A stretch of 64,000 nucleotides of DNA from Sulfolobales archaeon (GTDB lineage: Archaea; Thermoproteota; Thermoprotei_A; Sulfolobales; Desulfurococcaceae), in assembly GCA_025059075.1 (NCBI GenBank), contig JANXDZ010000005.1, forward strand, positions 1-64,000, in the 5' to 3' direction. How positions within the stretch are numbered: the first letter of the stretch is position 1; every line of letters begins with the position of its first letter. Of this stretch, positions 53,734 to 63,629 are shown piece after piece. The notes under the pieces were generated by a model. It had not been told where the DNA came from. It did not search any database and saw only the letters and a list, made by a program, of their open reading frames with translations. The position numbers were made by a program, and so were the translations under genes.

Positions 53734-53769
53734 GTGCTCATAGCACTTAATCAACAACGAACTCTCGTT
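53734..53769 (+). other. Two small hairpins after the GH57 gene
   Basis: GTGCT/AGCAC (53734-53746, 3-nt loop) and AACGA/TCGTT (53756-53769, 4-nt loop) follow one another in the 190-bp gap before the DHH gene. They may be part of transcript termination. A TATA-like ATTTTAAATATATAC near 53800-53815 then serves the next gene. Confidence 0.3.
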
Positions 53770-53865
53770 AGCTATGAATTAATTAAGTTGATGAAAGTAT
53801 TTTAAATATATACAAGTAAATACTGTAAATGCAAATAATTGAAATAAGAGCTGTGGCCGGGAGTT

Positions 53866-54837
53866 ATGGTAGCTGATGGATGCAGTAAATATCATTCAGT
53901 TAAAAAAGTGTATGTCATATCCCACTGGGATCTAGATGGATTATCTTCGGCGGCATTGATTTGTAGAGCCTATGGTGAAGATAAGTGTAGAGTGAGGCTC
54001 TCCTCAGTGACTGCTATCTTACTTAACTTAAAGCACTTTATTGCTAAGGAATCCGTTAAGAGGGCTTACACAGATCTATACTTACTTGACTTAAATCCTC
54101 AGCAGGATTCAGCAGACTTAGTGTTAAGAGTTATTCAAGACATTAAGGCACTAGGCATAAGAATCCACTGGTACGACCACCATGAGTGGGGGGATGAATT
54201 TAAGAGGAGGGTGTGTGAACTAGGAGTAGATGTAGTAAATAATACTAGTAGCGTTACAGCTGAAATAGCTATGGAGAAGCTCAACTTATCTGATGAACAC
54301 TCCGTGAAGCTCACTGATCTAGCCATAGATGACGATAGGTTCATCAATAGATATGAGCTGACGACTTATTGGAGAAGGATCCTTAAGTGGTTTAACTGGA
54401 GCGTGAGGTATAGAGCTCTAGAGTCATTTAAAGCAGGCAATCTTTGGCCTAAGTGGGCTCAGGAGCTCTATAGTGAAATGAAGTGTGAGTATGAAAAGCT
54501 TTTAGAGGAAGCGTACTACTTAACGATAGTCGTTAAGGTAAGTGATGAAGTTAGCATAGCTATATCAAATAATGTTGATAAGAGAATTCATGCAGGCGAC
54601 GTACAGGCTTACTTAATTAACAAGGGCGTAGTGGCTGATGCATATGTAGTCATATATCCAAGTAGCATTAGCTTAAGAAGCAATACCATAGATGTTTCAA
54701 TAGTTGCAAAAGAACTAGGTGGAGGTGGACATAGAGGGGCGTCGGGGATACCTATACCGGCTTCACTACAGTCTACTGTAAGTAGAGTTATATCAATTCT
54801 CAGTTGTTGTGCAAGCAATGTTTTAAGAAGCCGTTAA
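53866..54837 (+). CDS. DHH-DHHA1 family phosphoesterase
   Basis: A 323-residue protein. DHH domain motifs are HWDLDGLSSAAL (D-x-D, near 21-25), LLDLNPQ, WYDHHEW (DHH) and AIDDDRF. The C-terminal DHHA1 domain has GGGGHRGASGIP. Members hydrolyse short oligonucleotides, cyclic dinucleotide products or pyrophosphate-like substrates, and archaeal relatives include RecJ-like and Nrn-like enzymes. Substrate not determinable here. ATG at 53866. Confidence 0.88.
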   Translation: MVADGCSKYHSVKKVYVISHWDLDGLSSAALICRAYGEDKCRVRLSSVTAILLNLKHFIAKESVKRAYTDLYLLDLNPQQDSADLVLRVIQDIKALGIRIHWYDHHEWGDEFKRRVCELGVDVVNNTSSVTAEIAMEKLNLSDEHSVKLTDLAIDDDRFINRYELTTYWRRILKWFNWSVRYRALESFKAGNLWPKWAQELYSEMKCEYEKLLEEAYYLTIVVKVSDEVSIAISNNVDKRIHAGDVQAYLINKGVVADAYVVIYPSSISLRSNTIDVSIVAKELGGGGHRGASGIPIPASLQSTVSRVISILSCCASNVLRSR

Positions 54838-54847
54838 TTGGAATAGG

Positions 54848-54902
54848 TTTATATTTAACTATCCATAACTATACTTTAGCTCTAAGTGTGTGCGTAGGGT
54901 GA
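54848..54902 (+). promoter_or_regulatory. Promoter and ribosome-binding site of the protease gene
   Basis: A TATA-like TTTATATTTAAC (54848-54859) lies about 50 bp before the ATG at 54907, and AGGGTGA (54896-54902) lies 4 nt before it. Spacing fits a leadered transcript starting near 54882. Confidence 0.55.
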
Positions 54903-54906
54903 ACAC

Positions 54907-57900
54907 ATGAGTTATTACATGAGATACTTGTCGATATTTGTGTTAATAGCTGTAGTGTGTGCATCCCTAACGCCATTACAGGCCATAGCTGTTAATTCAA
55001 GTAGCTATAGAGCTCCAATAGATCCTCTTGAAAAGATCTCTTTAGAGCTGCTTAATGAATACTACTCAGTGGATGAAGCCAAAGTAATATCAGCTGACTC
55101 AGTGGGGTGGGGGGATTCACTCGCAGTTAATGTAGGCTTCAATGCATGTAAGCCTGTGTTAATAGCAGCCAGCAGTAACGCCATTGGATTAATTAAGTCT
55201 ACAGTTGCTAAGCTTAAATACTACATACCTCTACCTAATGGAGTTACAGTAGCTTACGCCATGGCTTCAAGAGATCAGGTTTTAGAGCTAGCTAAGAATC
55301 CATATGTATACTCTATACTCCCATCCCCGAGAATCGATGAGTTACTTGGATTAAGCAACGATAGACTTAAGGCAATGGCTCTAGGTGAAGAGAGAGCTTT
55401 TGAAGCAAGTCAGTCGGGGAGTGGATTAGGCTTATTCAGTGGGCTTAAGCTCCAGGGAGTAGTTGATGCCTGGAGGGAGTACAATGTATCTGGTAGAGGA
55501 GTTGTTGTAGGAGTAGTAGATACTGGAATAGACTACTCTAATCCAGAGCTAGGGCTTGAATCCCTAGCTAGAGACTTAAATGGACTCCCCATGACTATTG
55601 TCATGGATGAACACTTAGCGCTTACAAAGAATATAGCTGTTAGAAACGCCACTGGATACTTAAATACTAGTGGTGCAGTAGTCGTTTACTTTAGCACTAT
55701 GTACTCAGGATACTATGGAGTCCTTGGATTATATGCGACGAACATAACTATTGACTGGTACGTTGGGAATTTAACGAGCTTAAGTAGAGTATATAAGTTT
55801 GGGTTATTTGAATGGTTCTTCCAAGATGGCCTCACTGGCTATTACGTAAGGGTCTTAGTGCCAACAGTACTAGTTGATACAACTACTCCTGGAGTATATG
55901 ATGCAGTTGTATTCGACTTATCAACAGCCTTTTACCTGCTCTCAACGACTATGAGGAGCCTTGAGATCGGGGTGCTTGGTAGAGCTTACTGGAGGGCCCC
56001 TGATCCATTGTGGCTGGACTACAGCTTCGCTGATGAACCAGTCTTCAAGTTTGGTGGAAGAGAGCTTGTTGGAAGAGACTTCGATGGAGATGGAATCCTC
56101 GACTTCTCCCTTGGAGTAATAAGTGGATATTACTTCGATAGCTATGGATTAGCTAAATCTATCGTACGATACCCATTTGTTTACTTAAGTGAACCAGGAG
56201 TCTACGTAGGCTTAGATCCTCGTGGAGAATACGTAGCTTTATTCACAGACTACCACGGGCATGGGACGAGTGTTGCAACAGTTATTGGAGCACGCGGTAA
56301 CTTAAACTACACTACTCCATACTATGGTGGAACAGTGTATAAGCTGTATGGAGTTGCTCCTAGAGTTAAGATAGCTGGAGGCACTGGATTCTGGTTTGGA
56401 GACCTTATACCGCCGGAGTATTGGTTAGCCGGCTGGAACTGGGTGTATGACCCTGAATTAGAGGCATTATATCCAGTTCCCGCTGGAGTTAGAAGAGCAG
56501 ATGTAGTTAGCAATAGCTGGGCGTACATAAACTTAGCTAAGTGGGCTCACCAAGCACAAGGCATGGACTACATGAGCGCTGTATTTGGCCAAATAGTTGC
56601 AGTAAATATGTTAATAGGCCATAATGCTACACTAGTTTTTGCAGCTGGAAACTATGGCCCAGGCTATACTACTATAAGTGCTCCTGGAGCAGATCTATTG
56701 ATAATTGAAGTAGCTGCATCAACTCTCTTTGAATACTTCCAAGTATATGCACCAAGCTATGTGCCAGGCTACGCTGATGACATAGTGCCTTTTAGCAGTA
56801 GGGGTCCAAACGCCCTTGGGTATCCAAAGCCTGATGTAGCAGCGATAGGAGCTTGGGAGATGGCTGGAGTAAGGACAATTAATGGAAGAGGCTATGGAGT
56901 TAGAGGATACAATGAGGGATTCGGCCCTGGGCTAACTCTCTTTGGAGGAACTAGTGAATCAACTCCATTCACTAGCGGCATGCTGGCGCTTGCTATTGAA
57001 GCATGTTTAAGTAAGTATGGCTACATACCTTCACCAGTAGAGTTAAAGGTGTTAGCTAAGAGTAGTGCTGATGACTTAGGTTACCCTGGGTTACAGCAGG
57101 GCAGCGGTAGAATGAATGCCTACAAGTTAGTTAAGGCAGTGATTGATGGAGGCTTTAAAGCATATGTACTGGAGGGAGTTCAATCAGCATTCATTGAGAA
57201 TTACTTGAACCTATATGGATGGTTTGCTTACTACATTGCTTCAATGCTTGTAGACACTGCTTACTATGCAGTAATACCTCCAGGGGGGAGCAGTGAGTTT
57301 ACTTTAGTAGTAGAGGGTAGGGGAAATGTATCTCTAAGCACTACATCCTATACAGCTGTTAGAGAACTAACTCTATTCAGTGGTGTATATAGGTATGCAA
57401 CAATGTTCTTAAGAGTGCCGAAGTGGTTGATAAGTGATGCAGACTATGTAGAAGTATACGTAGCGTATCAAAATGTATCATATAGTGCTCCATACTATAG
57501 AATGAATCCGCCGAGCAATGAATACATGATTAGGGTGGATGTATTCGACTACTATGGAGACAAGTACTATAGGTTAAACACTGAGGCAAGGACTTCTACT
57601 GTAGCAATGATAACTGTAGGCAGTGTAAGGGATAGGATAAAGGGAGATCTAGTGGTTAGGCTAAGGCCATCGCCTTACATAACTGCTGCTACACCGCCAG
57701 TTTTAGCTAGAGTTGTTGTAAGAACGTATAGGGAGACTCCATCAACAATAATTCAATTCACTCCACGAACTCTCTCAATCAATGGTTCTGCAGTAGTTAG
57801 AGGAGTAGTTAATGTACCCAGAGGCTTTGCGCCTGGAGTATATGAATACAAAGTTAAGGTTGCAACACCCAGTGGAGTCATAGTGCTTCCAGTTACGCTA

Positions 57901-58926
57901 GTGGTTCCAGCTGTAATTGATGGAACGAGCAAGGTATTGCTTGGAGCAACTAGATCGAGGGCTCCATACGATTCCTATACTCCACTTGGCCTCGCAGATC
58001 CAGTTAATAGCCCGAGGACTGAGGCAATTGACTGGAGAATAGTTCCATTTATAGTTACTGAAGGCGATGTATCTGGAGTACTAATGGCTATTACGTGGAG
58101 TAGTGGTGCAGCTACTTCACCAGACGTCCTAGTTGTTCCTCCAGGCGGTGCATTTCTACCTACGGGGCTTGACCAAAGCTTTGCAGCTTATAAGCTTGCT
58201 GCAAGAGTAGGCTTTGTATACAACCCGTCATCAGTTGATCAAATGAGGGGGGTCTTGAGGCTGTATGCGCCAGTAAAGTGGAGCATACCGCTTAGATATA
58301 CTGAAGTACTATACTTCTATACTGCTTCACCAACGCCAACAAGTATGCCTGAAACAGTATATCCAATGCCTGTATTCAAGACTTACGCTCTCCCAGGCCT
58401 CTATAGAGTGATGATTGCTTACAACAGCTACAGTGGACTAAGTCTCTTCGACAGCTATGGACTAAGCCTAGTGCCAATTAAGGCTTCCCAGGAAGTTGTA
58501 GCAAATGGGGATGGTAGCTATAGCATTAAGGCATCCTTTATAGCTCCATCGTATGGACCTCTACTAGGGTCATCTATATACGTATTCTCTGATGGATATA
58601 TAGATGTGCCATCAGGCACTTTTTCAGAAGCAGTCCTTGGAGTATATAGGCTAAGTAGAGGGCCTGTGTTAACACAAGTAAATGTATTGACTTATCCAGG
58701 CTTCTTCCTAAAGATCGGGGTGGGCTATAATAAAGTGGACGTTGCATACAATGTAGTAGTATATGATGCAGCTGAGATAGAGACATCGCTAGTACTGAGG
58801 GAGTATGTTTGGCATGCAAGTGGATACTACTACTACAACTCAACTATAGCTGGCTTAGTCATTAGTGAGTACTTGTATCCAGCAGTTGTTACAGTATCAA
58901 CAGTTTTAGAGCCTCCAACTAGTTAA
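54907..58926 (+). CDS. Secreted pyrolysin-type subtilisin-like protease
   Basis: A 1339-residue S8 protease. A signal peptide (about 1-26) and a propeptide-like region (to about 165) precede the catalytic domain: VVDTGID (Asp205), HGHGTSVATV (His452), FAAGNYGPG (oxyanion Asn) and GGTSESTPFTSG (Ser683). The roughly 250-residue insertion between Asp and His, and the long beta-rich C-terminal extension (about 790-1339), match pyrolysin and tripeptidyl-peptidase II relatives. There is no obvious C-terminal anchor, so it may be released or bound to the S-layer. It supplies peptides for the amino-acid importers. Confidence 0.94.
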   Translation: MSYYMRYLSIFVLIAVVCASLTPLQAIAVNSSSYRAPIDPLEKISLELLNEYYSVDEAKVISADSVGWGDSLAVNVGFNACKPVLIAASSNAIGLIKSTVAKLKYYIPLPNGVTVAYAMASRDQVLELAKNPYVYSILPSPRIDELLGLSNDRLKAMALGEERAFEASQSGSGLGLFSGLKLQGVVDAWREYNVSGRGVVVGVVDTGIDYSNPELGLESLARDLNGLPMTIVMDEHLALTKNIAVRNATGYLNTSGAVVVYFSTMYSGYYGVLGLYATNITIDWYVGNLTSLSRVYKFGLFEWFFQDGLTGYYVRVLVPTVLVDTTTPGVYDAVVFDLSTAFYLLSTTMRSLEIGVLGRAYWRAPDPLWLDYSFADEPVFKFGGRELVGRDFDGDGILDFSLGVISGYYFDSYGLAKSIVRYPFVYLSEPGVYVGLDPRGEYVALFTDYHGHGTSVATVIGARGNLNYTTPYYGGTVYKLYGVAPRVKIAGGTGFWFGDLIPPEYWLAGWNWVYDPELEALYPVPAGVRRADVVSNSWAYINLAKWAHQAQGMDYMSAVFGQIVAVNMLIGHNATLVFAAGNYGPGYTTISAPGADLLIIEVAASTLFEYFQVYAPSYVPGYADDIVPFSSRGPNALGYPKPDVAAIGAWEMAGVRTINGRGYGVRGYNEGFGPGLTLFGGTSESTPFTSGMLALAIEACLSKYGYIPSPVELKVLAKSSADDLGYPGLQQGSGRMNAYKLVKAVIDGGFKAYVLEGVQSAFIENYLNLYGWFAYYIASMLVDTAYYAVIPPGGSSEFTLVVEGRGNVSLSTTSYTAVRELTLFSGVYRYATMFLRVPKWLISDADYVEVYVAYQNVSYSAPYYRMNPPSNEYMIRVDVFDYYGDKYYRLNTEARTSTVAMITVGSVRDRIKGDLVVRLRPSPYITAATPPVLARVVVRTYRETPSTIIQFTPRTLSINGSAVVRGVVNVPRGFAPGVYEYKVKVATPSGVIVLPVTLVVPAVIDGTSKVLLGATRSRAPYDSYTPLGLADPVNSPRTEAIDWRIVPFIVTEGDVSGVLMAITWSSGAATSPDVLVVPPGGAFLPTGLDQSFAAYKLAARVGFVYNPSSVDQMRGVLRLYAPVKWSIPLRYTEVLYFYTASPTPTSMPETVYPMPVFKTYALPGLYRVMIAYNSYSGLSLFDSYGLSLVPIKASQEVVANGDGSYSIKASFIAPSYGPLLGSSIYVFSDGYIDVPSGTFSEAVLGVYRLSRGPVLTQVNVLTYPGFFLKIGVGYNKVDVAYNVVVYDAAEIETSLVLREYVWHASGYYYYNSTIAGLVISEYLYPAVVTVSTVLEPPTS

Positions 58927-58934
58927 TTGCTTAT

Positions 58935-58950
58935 AAAAACACTATTTTTT
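58935..58950. terminator. Bidirectional oligo-T terminator between convergent genes
   Basis: A T6 run (58945-58950) follows the protease stop on plus, and an A5 run (58935-58939) provides a T5 stretch for the aminopeptidase-like gene on minus. Oligo-T without a strong hairpin is the usual archaeal termination signal. The two genes are only 15 bp apart, so the plus terminator lies in the coding end of the other. Confidence 0.5.
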
Positions 58951-60735
58951 AATAAATCCTTCTTCACTAATCCACTTAACTACTTCTCCAATAACTCTCT
59001 CTATGCATTCTATCCCAGTGGCGCCATAGCATTTTGCATCAATTTTAGTTGGATCTAGAACTTCTTCAGCATAGTATTGAAGCACTAGATCCCTAATGCT
59101 TAAGCCTCCCTTTAGGTTAGCCGGTAAGTATACTGTCACTAGAGGCAGTATCTTTAGGGAGTCGATAAGCCTATAGAATCCAACTCCTTTCTCTAAGTAC
59201 ATAGGCCTTAAGTTGACTACAGATCTACCGACGTAAATTGGTTTTTCCTCGCAACAGCTCTTTAAGCTACTTAAGCTCACTTTTCTTCTCTCAATCCACT
59301 CTAGAGCTCTACTAAGGCTTTTGCTTAATAGTGGGGCAACTATACTTACTGTGAAGTCTTCATTTATTCCCTTTCTAGCTGAATCCATAGAGTACCATGA
59401 TGTTAGGTAGCTGTAGTAGCTTCTAACGTAGTTAGGTAATCCACTGACTAAGTTGGGTGCTGATGTAAGTAGCAGTGAGAGAGCTACAGCCTTTCCACAG
59501 AGCTCGAGCTCCTTTAATCCAATTGAGTCGGGGCCATCGAGATCTGTGTGATAGTACTTACTAGGCCATTCATTGAGCATAGGTGATTCAATTTCATTCA
59601 CTAGGAATACATCGTGATCGCTTCCATTGCCGTATGGAACTTCATCAAACTTCACTTTACCCAAGCACTCCCTCCCATGGAATGTTCTACTAGTTAAATA
59701 AGTTGATTCAAGAGATAGCTTAACTACTGGAGTTAGAGAACCACTGTAGTTAAGCATGCTTCTAATTAAGTGGAGAGTTGAGCCAGTCTCACTCTGCCTT
59801 GATGCAACCATGTCTACGTTAAGTGAAGCTACTACGAATTCTCTCTTCACTAAATTCTTTAAGAATAGAGCAGTAGTCCCCGTGTACTCAGGAATCCAGT
59901 AGAAGCATATGCGCGTCGATGGCTTATGCTTCTTAGCTAACTTGTCTAAAGCTATGGCTACGCCAGCCAGTAGAGCTGAGCCACTAGCATTGTCGTGTGC
60001 TCCAGGCTTAGGATGACATATGTGTGCTGTAGAAGCAACTACGTACTCTCCGTCACCTATACATGACTCAAGGATGGGTAGACTGCTTGACGTATACTTA
60101 GCTTCAACTCTCCACTCAACAACATAGCTTTGACCCCTCCTCACTCCCTCAACAATCTTGAGGGCTACTTTATTAGGCATAGTTAGAACGGGTTTCTTCA
60201 CTACTCTATCGCCACTTGATAGAAATAGACCTGTGTAAGGGACTCCATCTCGGTGCTTCTGAAGATCATACCATATCAATGCTTCAACAGAGTCTCCGGA
60301 GAGTACGTAGGACATGTATGGGCTATCGCTAATTAAAACAGCTCCACTTGCTTCACTAATGCCTTCAAGGCTTGCTAGAGATAGTTTTGCTCTCCCTTCG
60401 CCGCTTGAGCTATGGGCTGCTACAAGCGTTGGGTGATTAAGTGTATTGATTTCTAAAATTCTTCTACCATCCTCTTCAATTATTAGCTCTCCATAAGTTA
60501 AATCCCAGCCAAGCGGAGATCTATCTAAATCAAGTTGTTCCCCGCTTCCAATGCTTATGGCTCTAGAGCTAACGCCATGTTCCTCGAGGAATTCCTTAAC
60601 TAAGTTAACTGCATTCCACAGGCCTTTAGAGCCCTGGACTCTGTGTTGAAGAACTATCTTAGTCAGTAAGCTATATGCCTCTAGAGTTGGGTAAACTCTT
60701 TTAATTTCCTCCAGTAAGTCTGAGATACTGGGCAT
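58942..60735 (-). CDS. M28-type aminopeptidase-like protein (DUF4910/PA domain)
   Basis: About 597 residues from the ATG at 60735 (MPSISDLLEEIK); a longer frame to 60837 would collide with the divergent gene. Metal-ligand motifs of the M28 zinc aminopeptidases are visible: STAHICHPKPGAHDNASGSALL (His and Asp), WIPEYTGT (Glu), NVDMVAS (Asp) and YHTDLDGPDSI (His). A PA-like insert (about 90-220) and a C-terminal helical domain are present. There is no signal peptide, so it probably trims imported peptides in the cytoplasm. Confidence 0.82.
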   Translation of the reverse strand: MPSISDLLEEIKRVYPTLEAYSLLTKIVLQHRVQGSKGLWNAVNLVKEFLEEHGVSSRAISIGSGEQLDLDRSPLGWDLTYGELIIEEDGRRILEINTLNHPTLVAAHSSSGEGRAKLSLASLEGISEASGAVLISDSPYMSYVLSGDSVEALIWYDLQKHRDGVPYTGLFLSSGDRVVKKPVLTMPNKVALKIVEGVRRGQSYVVEWRVEAKYTSSSLPILESCIGDGEYVVASTAHICHPKPGAHDNASGSALLAGVAIALDKLAKKHKPSTRICFYWIPEYTGTTALFLKNLVKREFVVASLNVDMVASRQSETGSTLHLIRSMLNYSGSLTPVVKLSLESTYLTSRTFHGRECLGKVKFDEVPYGNGSDHDVFLVNEIESPMLNEWPSKYYHTDLDGPDSIGLKELELCGKAVALSLLLTSAPNLVSGLPNYVRSYYSYLTSWYSMDSARKGINEDFTVSIVAPLLSKSLSRALEWIERRKVSLSSLKSCCEEKPIYVGRSVVNLRPMYLEKGVGFYRLIDSLKILPLVTVYLPANLKGGLSIRDLVLQYYAEEVLDPTKIDAKCYGATGIECIERVIGEVVKWISEEGFIKK

Positions 60736-60761
60736 TAGGCATCGCCTACAGGGGTGTTTAA

Positions 60762-61238
60762 GTGAACTTAGTAGTGTTAATAATATTAACTTTGCTAGCT
60801 TTAACGCCTGGACTTGAAGTAAGGGCATCTGTGCCATATGGCATTGTTAATGGTGTAAATGACTTAGTTAACGTAGCTTTATCATACGTTGCTTCAACTT
60901 CCATAGCTCCCATAGTGATATATGGATTCAACTTCGTTGAGAAAGAGCTTGTCTATGGAGTCAAGTTACTTGAGAAAGCCTACGTAATGGTTGTAAATAG
61001 AGTGAGGAAGAGAGCTGAGGGAATTAAGGCTAGTAAATGGGTTTACGCTTCCCTAAGCTTATATGTAGCAGTACCACTGCCTTTAACAGGTGTGTGGACT
61101 GGTAGTTTAATAGCGTACCTACTTGACTTAAGGAAAGCTAAATCAATTATAGCTATAGCTATAGGTAATGCTGCAGCAACACTGATCCTCTACTTATCAG
61201 CTAAAGGTGTAATAACTCTCTTTACGTCAATTACTTAA
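60762..61238 (+). CDS. Membrane protein of the small multidrug export (COG2426) family
   Basis: A 158-residue protein with an N-terminal hydrophobic segment and three further helices. The YVAVPLPLTGVWTGSLIAYLL block followed by IIAIAIGNAAATLI is the family hallmark. Despite the family name, transport has not been demonstrated for most members. GTG start at 60762, divergent from the aminopeptidase-like gene by 26 bp. Confidence 0.8.
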   Translation: MNLVVLIILTLLALTPGLEVRASVPYGIVNGVNDLVNVALSYVASTSIAPIVIYGFNFVEKELVYGVKLLEKAYVMVVNRVRKRAEGIKASKWVYASLSLYVAVPLPLTGVWTGSLIAYLLDLRKAKSIIAIAIGNAAATLILYLSAKGVITLFTSIT

Positions 61239-61324
61239 CGTAGGAGCTCTAATTACTTCAATACTTTTCACAAGCCCTTGTTTCTTTAAATCTACCTCCA
61301 TTAAGTCATATATTGGTGTCTTAA

Positions 61325-61870
61325 ATGTCTACTGATGCATCTCCTTTAAAGACGATCGCTGGCATTGCAGGGCTTAACCGCAGGGACTTTCTAGAGGCAT
61401 TAACAGATCTGTTGTCAATAATAATAGTTCACAATGAATTAGTGAGGGGTAAAGCTGGGGAGGAGGAAGGGAGGGTAATGATAATGAAGCTTGTGAATGC
61501 GTGGATTGAGCACTTGCCCCCGGTACAATATGTGCCGGGATTAATTAACGACATCTACTGCGTTGTGAGGAGAAAGCTTTGGGAAACTGAAGGAGGGCTT
61601 AGCGAAGAACTCTTGAGGAGAGCTTTGATTGAGGCTCCGTTGCTAGTAGAGCAAGTTATGGCATTTAAAGACGATGAAGTGAAATCCACTTGCACCTCAC
61701 TTTCATTAACGCTGCGTGAACTGCTTAAAGTACTTCATGGAGATGAAGTAGATTACTTAAAGTACAGAGTGCTTAACGATGTGTTGTCCGACGAGCCCTC
61801 GGTCTTTAAGGCATCTGCGCTATTTACAGCCATATTCTTGTCAATAGTTATTGCATCAAACGCTAACTAA
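61325..61870 (+). CDS. Helical protein with C-terminal membrane tail, unknown function
   Basis: A 181-residue mostly helical protein. It has two cysteines in the middle of the chain (near 80 and 125), a large charged central part and a hydrophobic tail (FTAIFLSIVIAS) at the extreme C terminus, like a tail-anchored protein. ATG at 61325 after a T-rich promoter-like stretch. It is 66 bp before the next membrane protein in the same direction. Family not recognised. Confidence 0.6.
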   Translation: MSTDASPLKTIAGIAGLNRRDFLEALTDLLSIIIVHNELVRGKAGEEEGRVMIMKLVNAWIEHLPPVQYVPGLINDIYCVVRRKLWETEGGLSEELLRRALIEAPLLVEQVMAFKDDEVKSTCTSLSLTLRELLKVLHGDEVDYLKYRVLNDVLSDEPSVFKASALFTAIFLSIVIASNAN

Positions 61871-61936
61871 GCAATAAGCCTCGATCCTTAGATAACTTTA
61901 TTAAATTTAAGGATTATAGTCAACTGAAGGGAGTCT

Positions 61937-62887
61937 ATGAACTTAGGGAAAAGCCGTCTCTCAATAACTTCACTGCTGATAGTGGTGATAGTGGCAGCTT
62001 CCACAGCTGCTTTAATATACGTAAATTACCTAAGTCTAATAGCTGACTACCGCAGCGTCATACCATTAAATAACGTGAGAAGGGTTTATCCACCGTTAAA
62101 GTATGAGACGATAGTCGGAGTATATGGATTTAGCGAGGGAAGCCTTTCATTAAGGAACTTATTCATCAATAAGGGCTTCATACACGAGCTAGTGCTCGAC
62201 TATTCCCCGGAGTCCTATGCTGAAGTATTGTCCAGGGGAGTAGATCTAGCTGTAGTTCTTGCAAGCTTAGTCATATTGATTAGTGAAGTGATTTCAATAA
62301 AGATCTTGGGTAGAGTGAAGTGGAGAGTGGCGAAATTCATTGGATTAACGCTATTGCTTATAGCCATAGCTGTATCAATAGCATCTCTAAGCAGTGCAAC
62401 TAACTATTCAGCCATGGAGCTCTATGAGTACAGCTGCTTTACAAAAAACGCTACTTTAAGTGATTTGCCTAGCGTTGAACTCAGCGAGGGAGTGTCAATA
62501 GCTATTCTTGGTGAAGTCAGTGAAGTGAGCTTAATTAACGTTGAAAGCAGTGATGCACTCTTTGGATTAGTGGCAGTTAATGTTCAAACGAATGAAGTCG
62601 TCCCCATATCTAATGTCACAAACTCATTCACTGGCTACGTCGCATTAATGAGTGGGGGAGCTCACTTAGCAGTAATATACTCAAATTACTTCAGTAATGC
62701 TACAGTAACTTACAGCATAGTCTCATTCACGTGGATTGGAAGCGGGCTGACTTACATACTCTCGATAGCTATATCAAATATTACTGCTACTACAGCTGTA
62801 GCATTGTCTCTTTCAGCAGCGAGAATTGAAACATATAGATCTAAATCATCTCCCTCGGAATGCTGCTTGGGTAAACAAGCCTCTTAG
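61937..62887 (+). CDS. Multipass membrane protein with extracytoplasmic loops, unknown
   Basis: A 316-residue protein with hydrophobic helices at about 10-32, 95-115, 128-150 and 268-293, and two polar external loops with several N-x-S/T sites. The second loop is beta-rich (VSIAILGEVSEVSLINVESS, then FTGYVALMSGGAHLAVIYS). ATG at 61937 has GAAGGGAG just upstream. Its 3' end overlaps the end of the convergent radical SAM gene by 47 bp, an unusually deep overlap. Family not recognised. Confidence 0.65.
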   Translation: MNLGKSRLSITSLLIVVIVAASTAALIYVNYLSLIADYRSVIPLNNVRRVYPPLKYETIVGVYGFSEGSLSLRNLFINKGFIHELVLDYSPESYAEVLSRGVDLAVVLASLVILISEVISIKILGRVKWRVAKFIGLTLLLIAIAVSIASLSSATNYSAMELYEYSCFTKNATLSDLPSVELSEGVSIAILGEVSEVSLINVESSDALFGLVAVNVQTNEVVPISNVTNSFTGYVALMSGGAHLAVIYSNYFSNATVTYSIVSFTWIGSGLTYILSIAISNITATTAVALSLSAARIETYRSKSSPSECCLGKQAS

Positions 62888-63629
62888 GCTTAGGGAGGCC
62901 AGTCATATTAATGTACTTAGCCACGTGGTTGTACATTATGACGTATTCCCAATCCACATCAACTAGATCTGGGTGTATGTTGTATAGCTGTTGTTTAAAC
63001 TTCTCGATATCGCTATCTAAGCTCCAGCCAATCATTGCAGCTGCATAGAAGTTCTCAATAGGCTTCAGCCCGTTCTTCAATAAATTCCTTAATGCATTTA
63101 GCTGTAGGTACCAGGAGGACTCATTGGCTCCAGTTAAAAATGAGAACTCCTGTGGAGTGACTCCTTTGAATGAAACTCTTACCAATATTCTACCTCTATA
63201 CTTAGATAGTTCTTCAGCCAACTTCTCGTAGGCTCCAATGAGTATTCCATTTGTTTCAACTATGAATCTATAACCCCTTGAGGTAACGTAATCTATTAAC
63301 TTAGTTAAGTGACTCCAAGCAATAGTTGGTTCACCGCCAGTTAGCCTAACGTATTCATAGCCTCCTCTACTAGCTATTGAAACAAGTTTTTCACCAGCCT
63401 CAACGTGGTTATGCCACGAACCCCTTCTAACATCGTCCCTAAAGTACCATGCCCAGCAGAACTTGCAAGACAAGTTACAGCCTATTACATCAGCTGAGGC
63501 TATTCCTCCATACCATCTTCCGCCGCGGAATCTGTAGTAGAGCCTCTCCTCTAATCCGCCTTTAGTTCTCGCTACAACTCTAAGTACTTCTTCAGCTCTC
63601 TTCAGTGGATCGTAGGGCATTAGGCTCAC
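62841..63629 (-). CDS. Radical SAM protein paired with a VWA protein
   Basis: A 262-residue minimal radical SAM protein. The cluster motif is GCNLSCKFCWAWYF (C-x3-C-x2-C, near residues 50-63), followed by the GGEPT SAM-binding motif and VETNG. There is no extra cysteine domain, so it is not a SPASM maturase. The GTG start overlaps the VWA stop (GTGA), so the two are translationally coupled. The substrate cannot be inferred. Its tail overlaps a convergent gene. Confidence 0.85.
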   Translation of the reverse strand: MSLMPYDPLKRAEEVLRVVARTKGGLEERLYYRFRGGRWYGGIASADVIGCNLSCKFCWAWYFRDDVRRGSWHNHVEAGEKLVSIASRGGYEYVRLTGGEPTIAWSHLTKLIDYVTSRGYRFIVETNGILIGAYEKLAEELSKYRGRILVRVSFKGVTPQEFSFLTGANESSWYLQLNALRNLLKNGLKPIENFYAAAMIGWSLDSDIEKFKQQLYNIHPDLVDVDWEYVIMYNHVAKYINMTGLPKPKRLVYPSSIPREMI

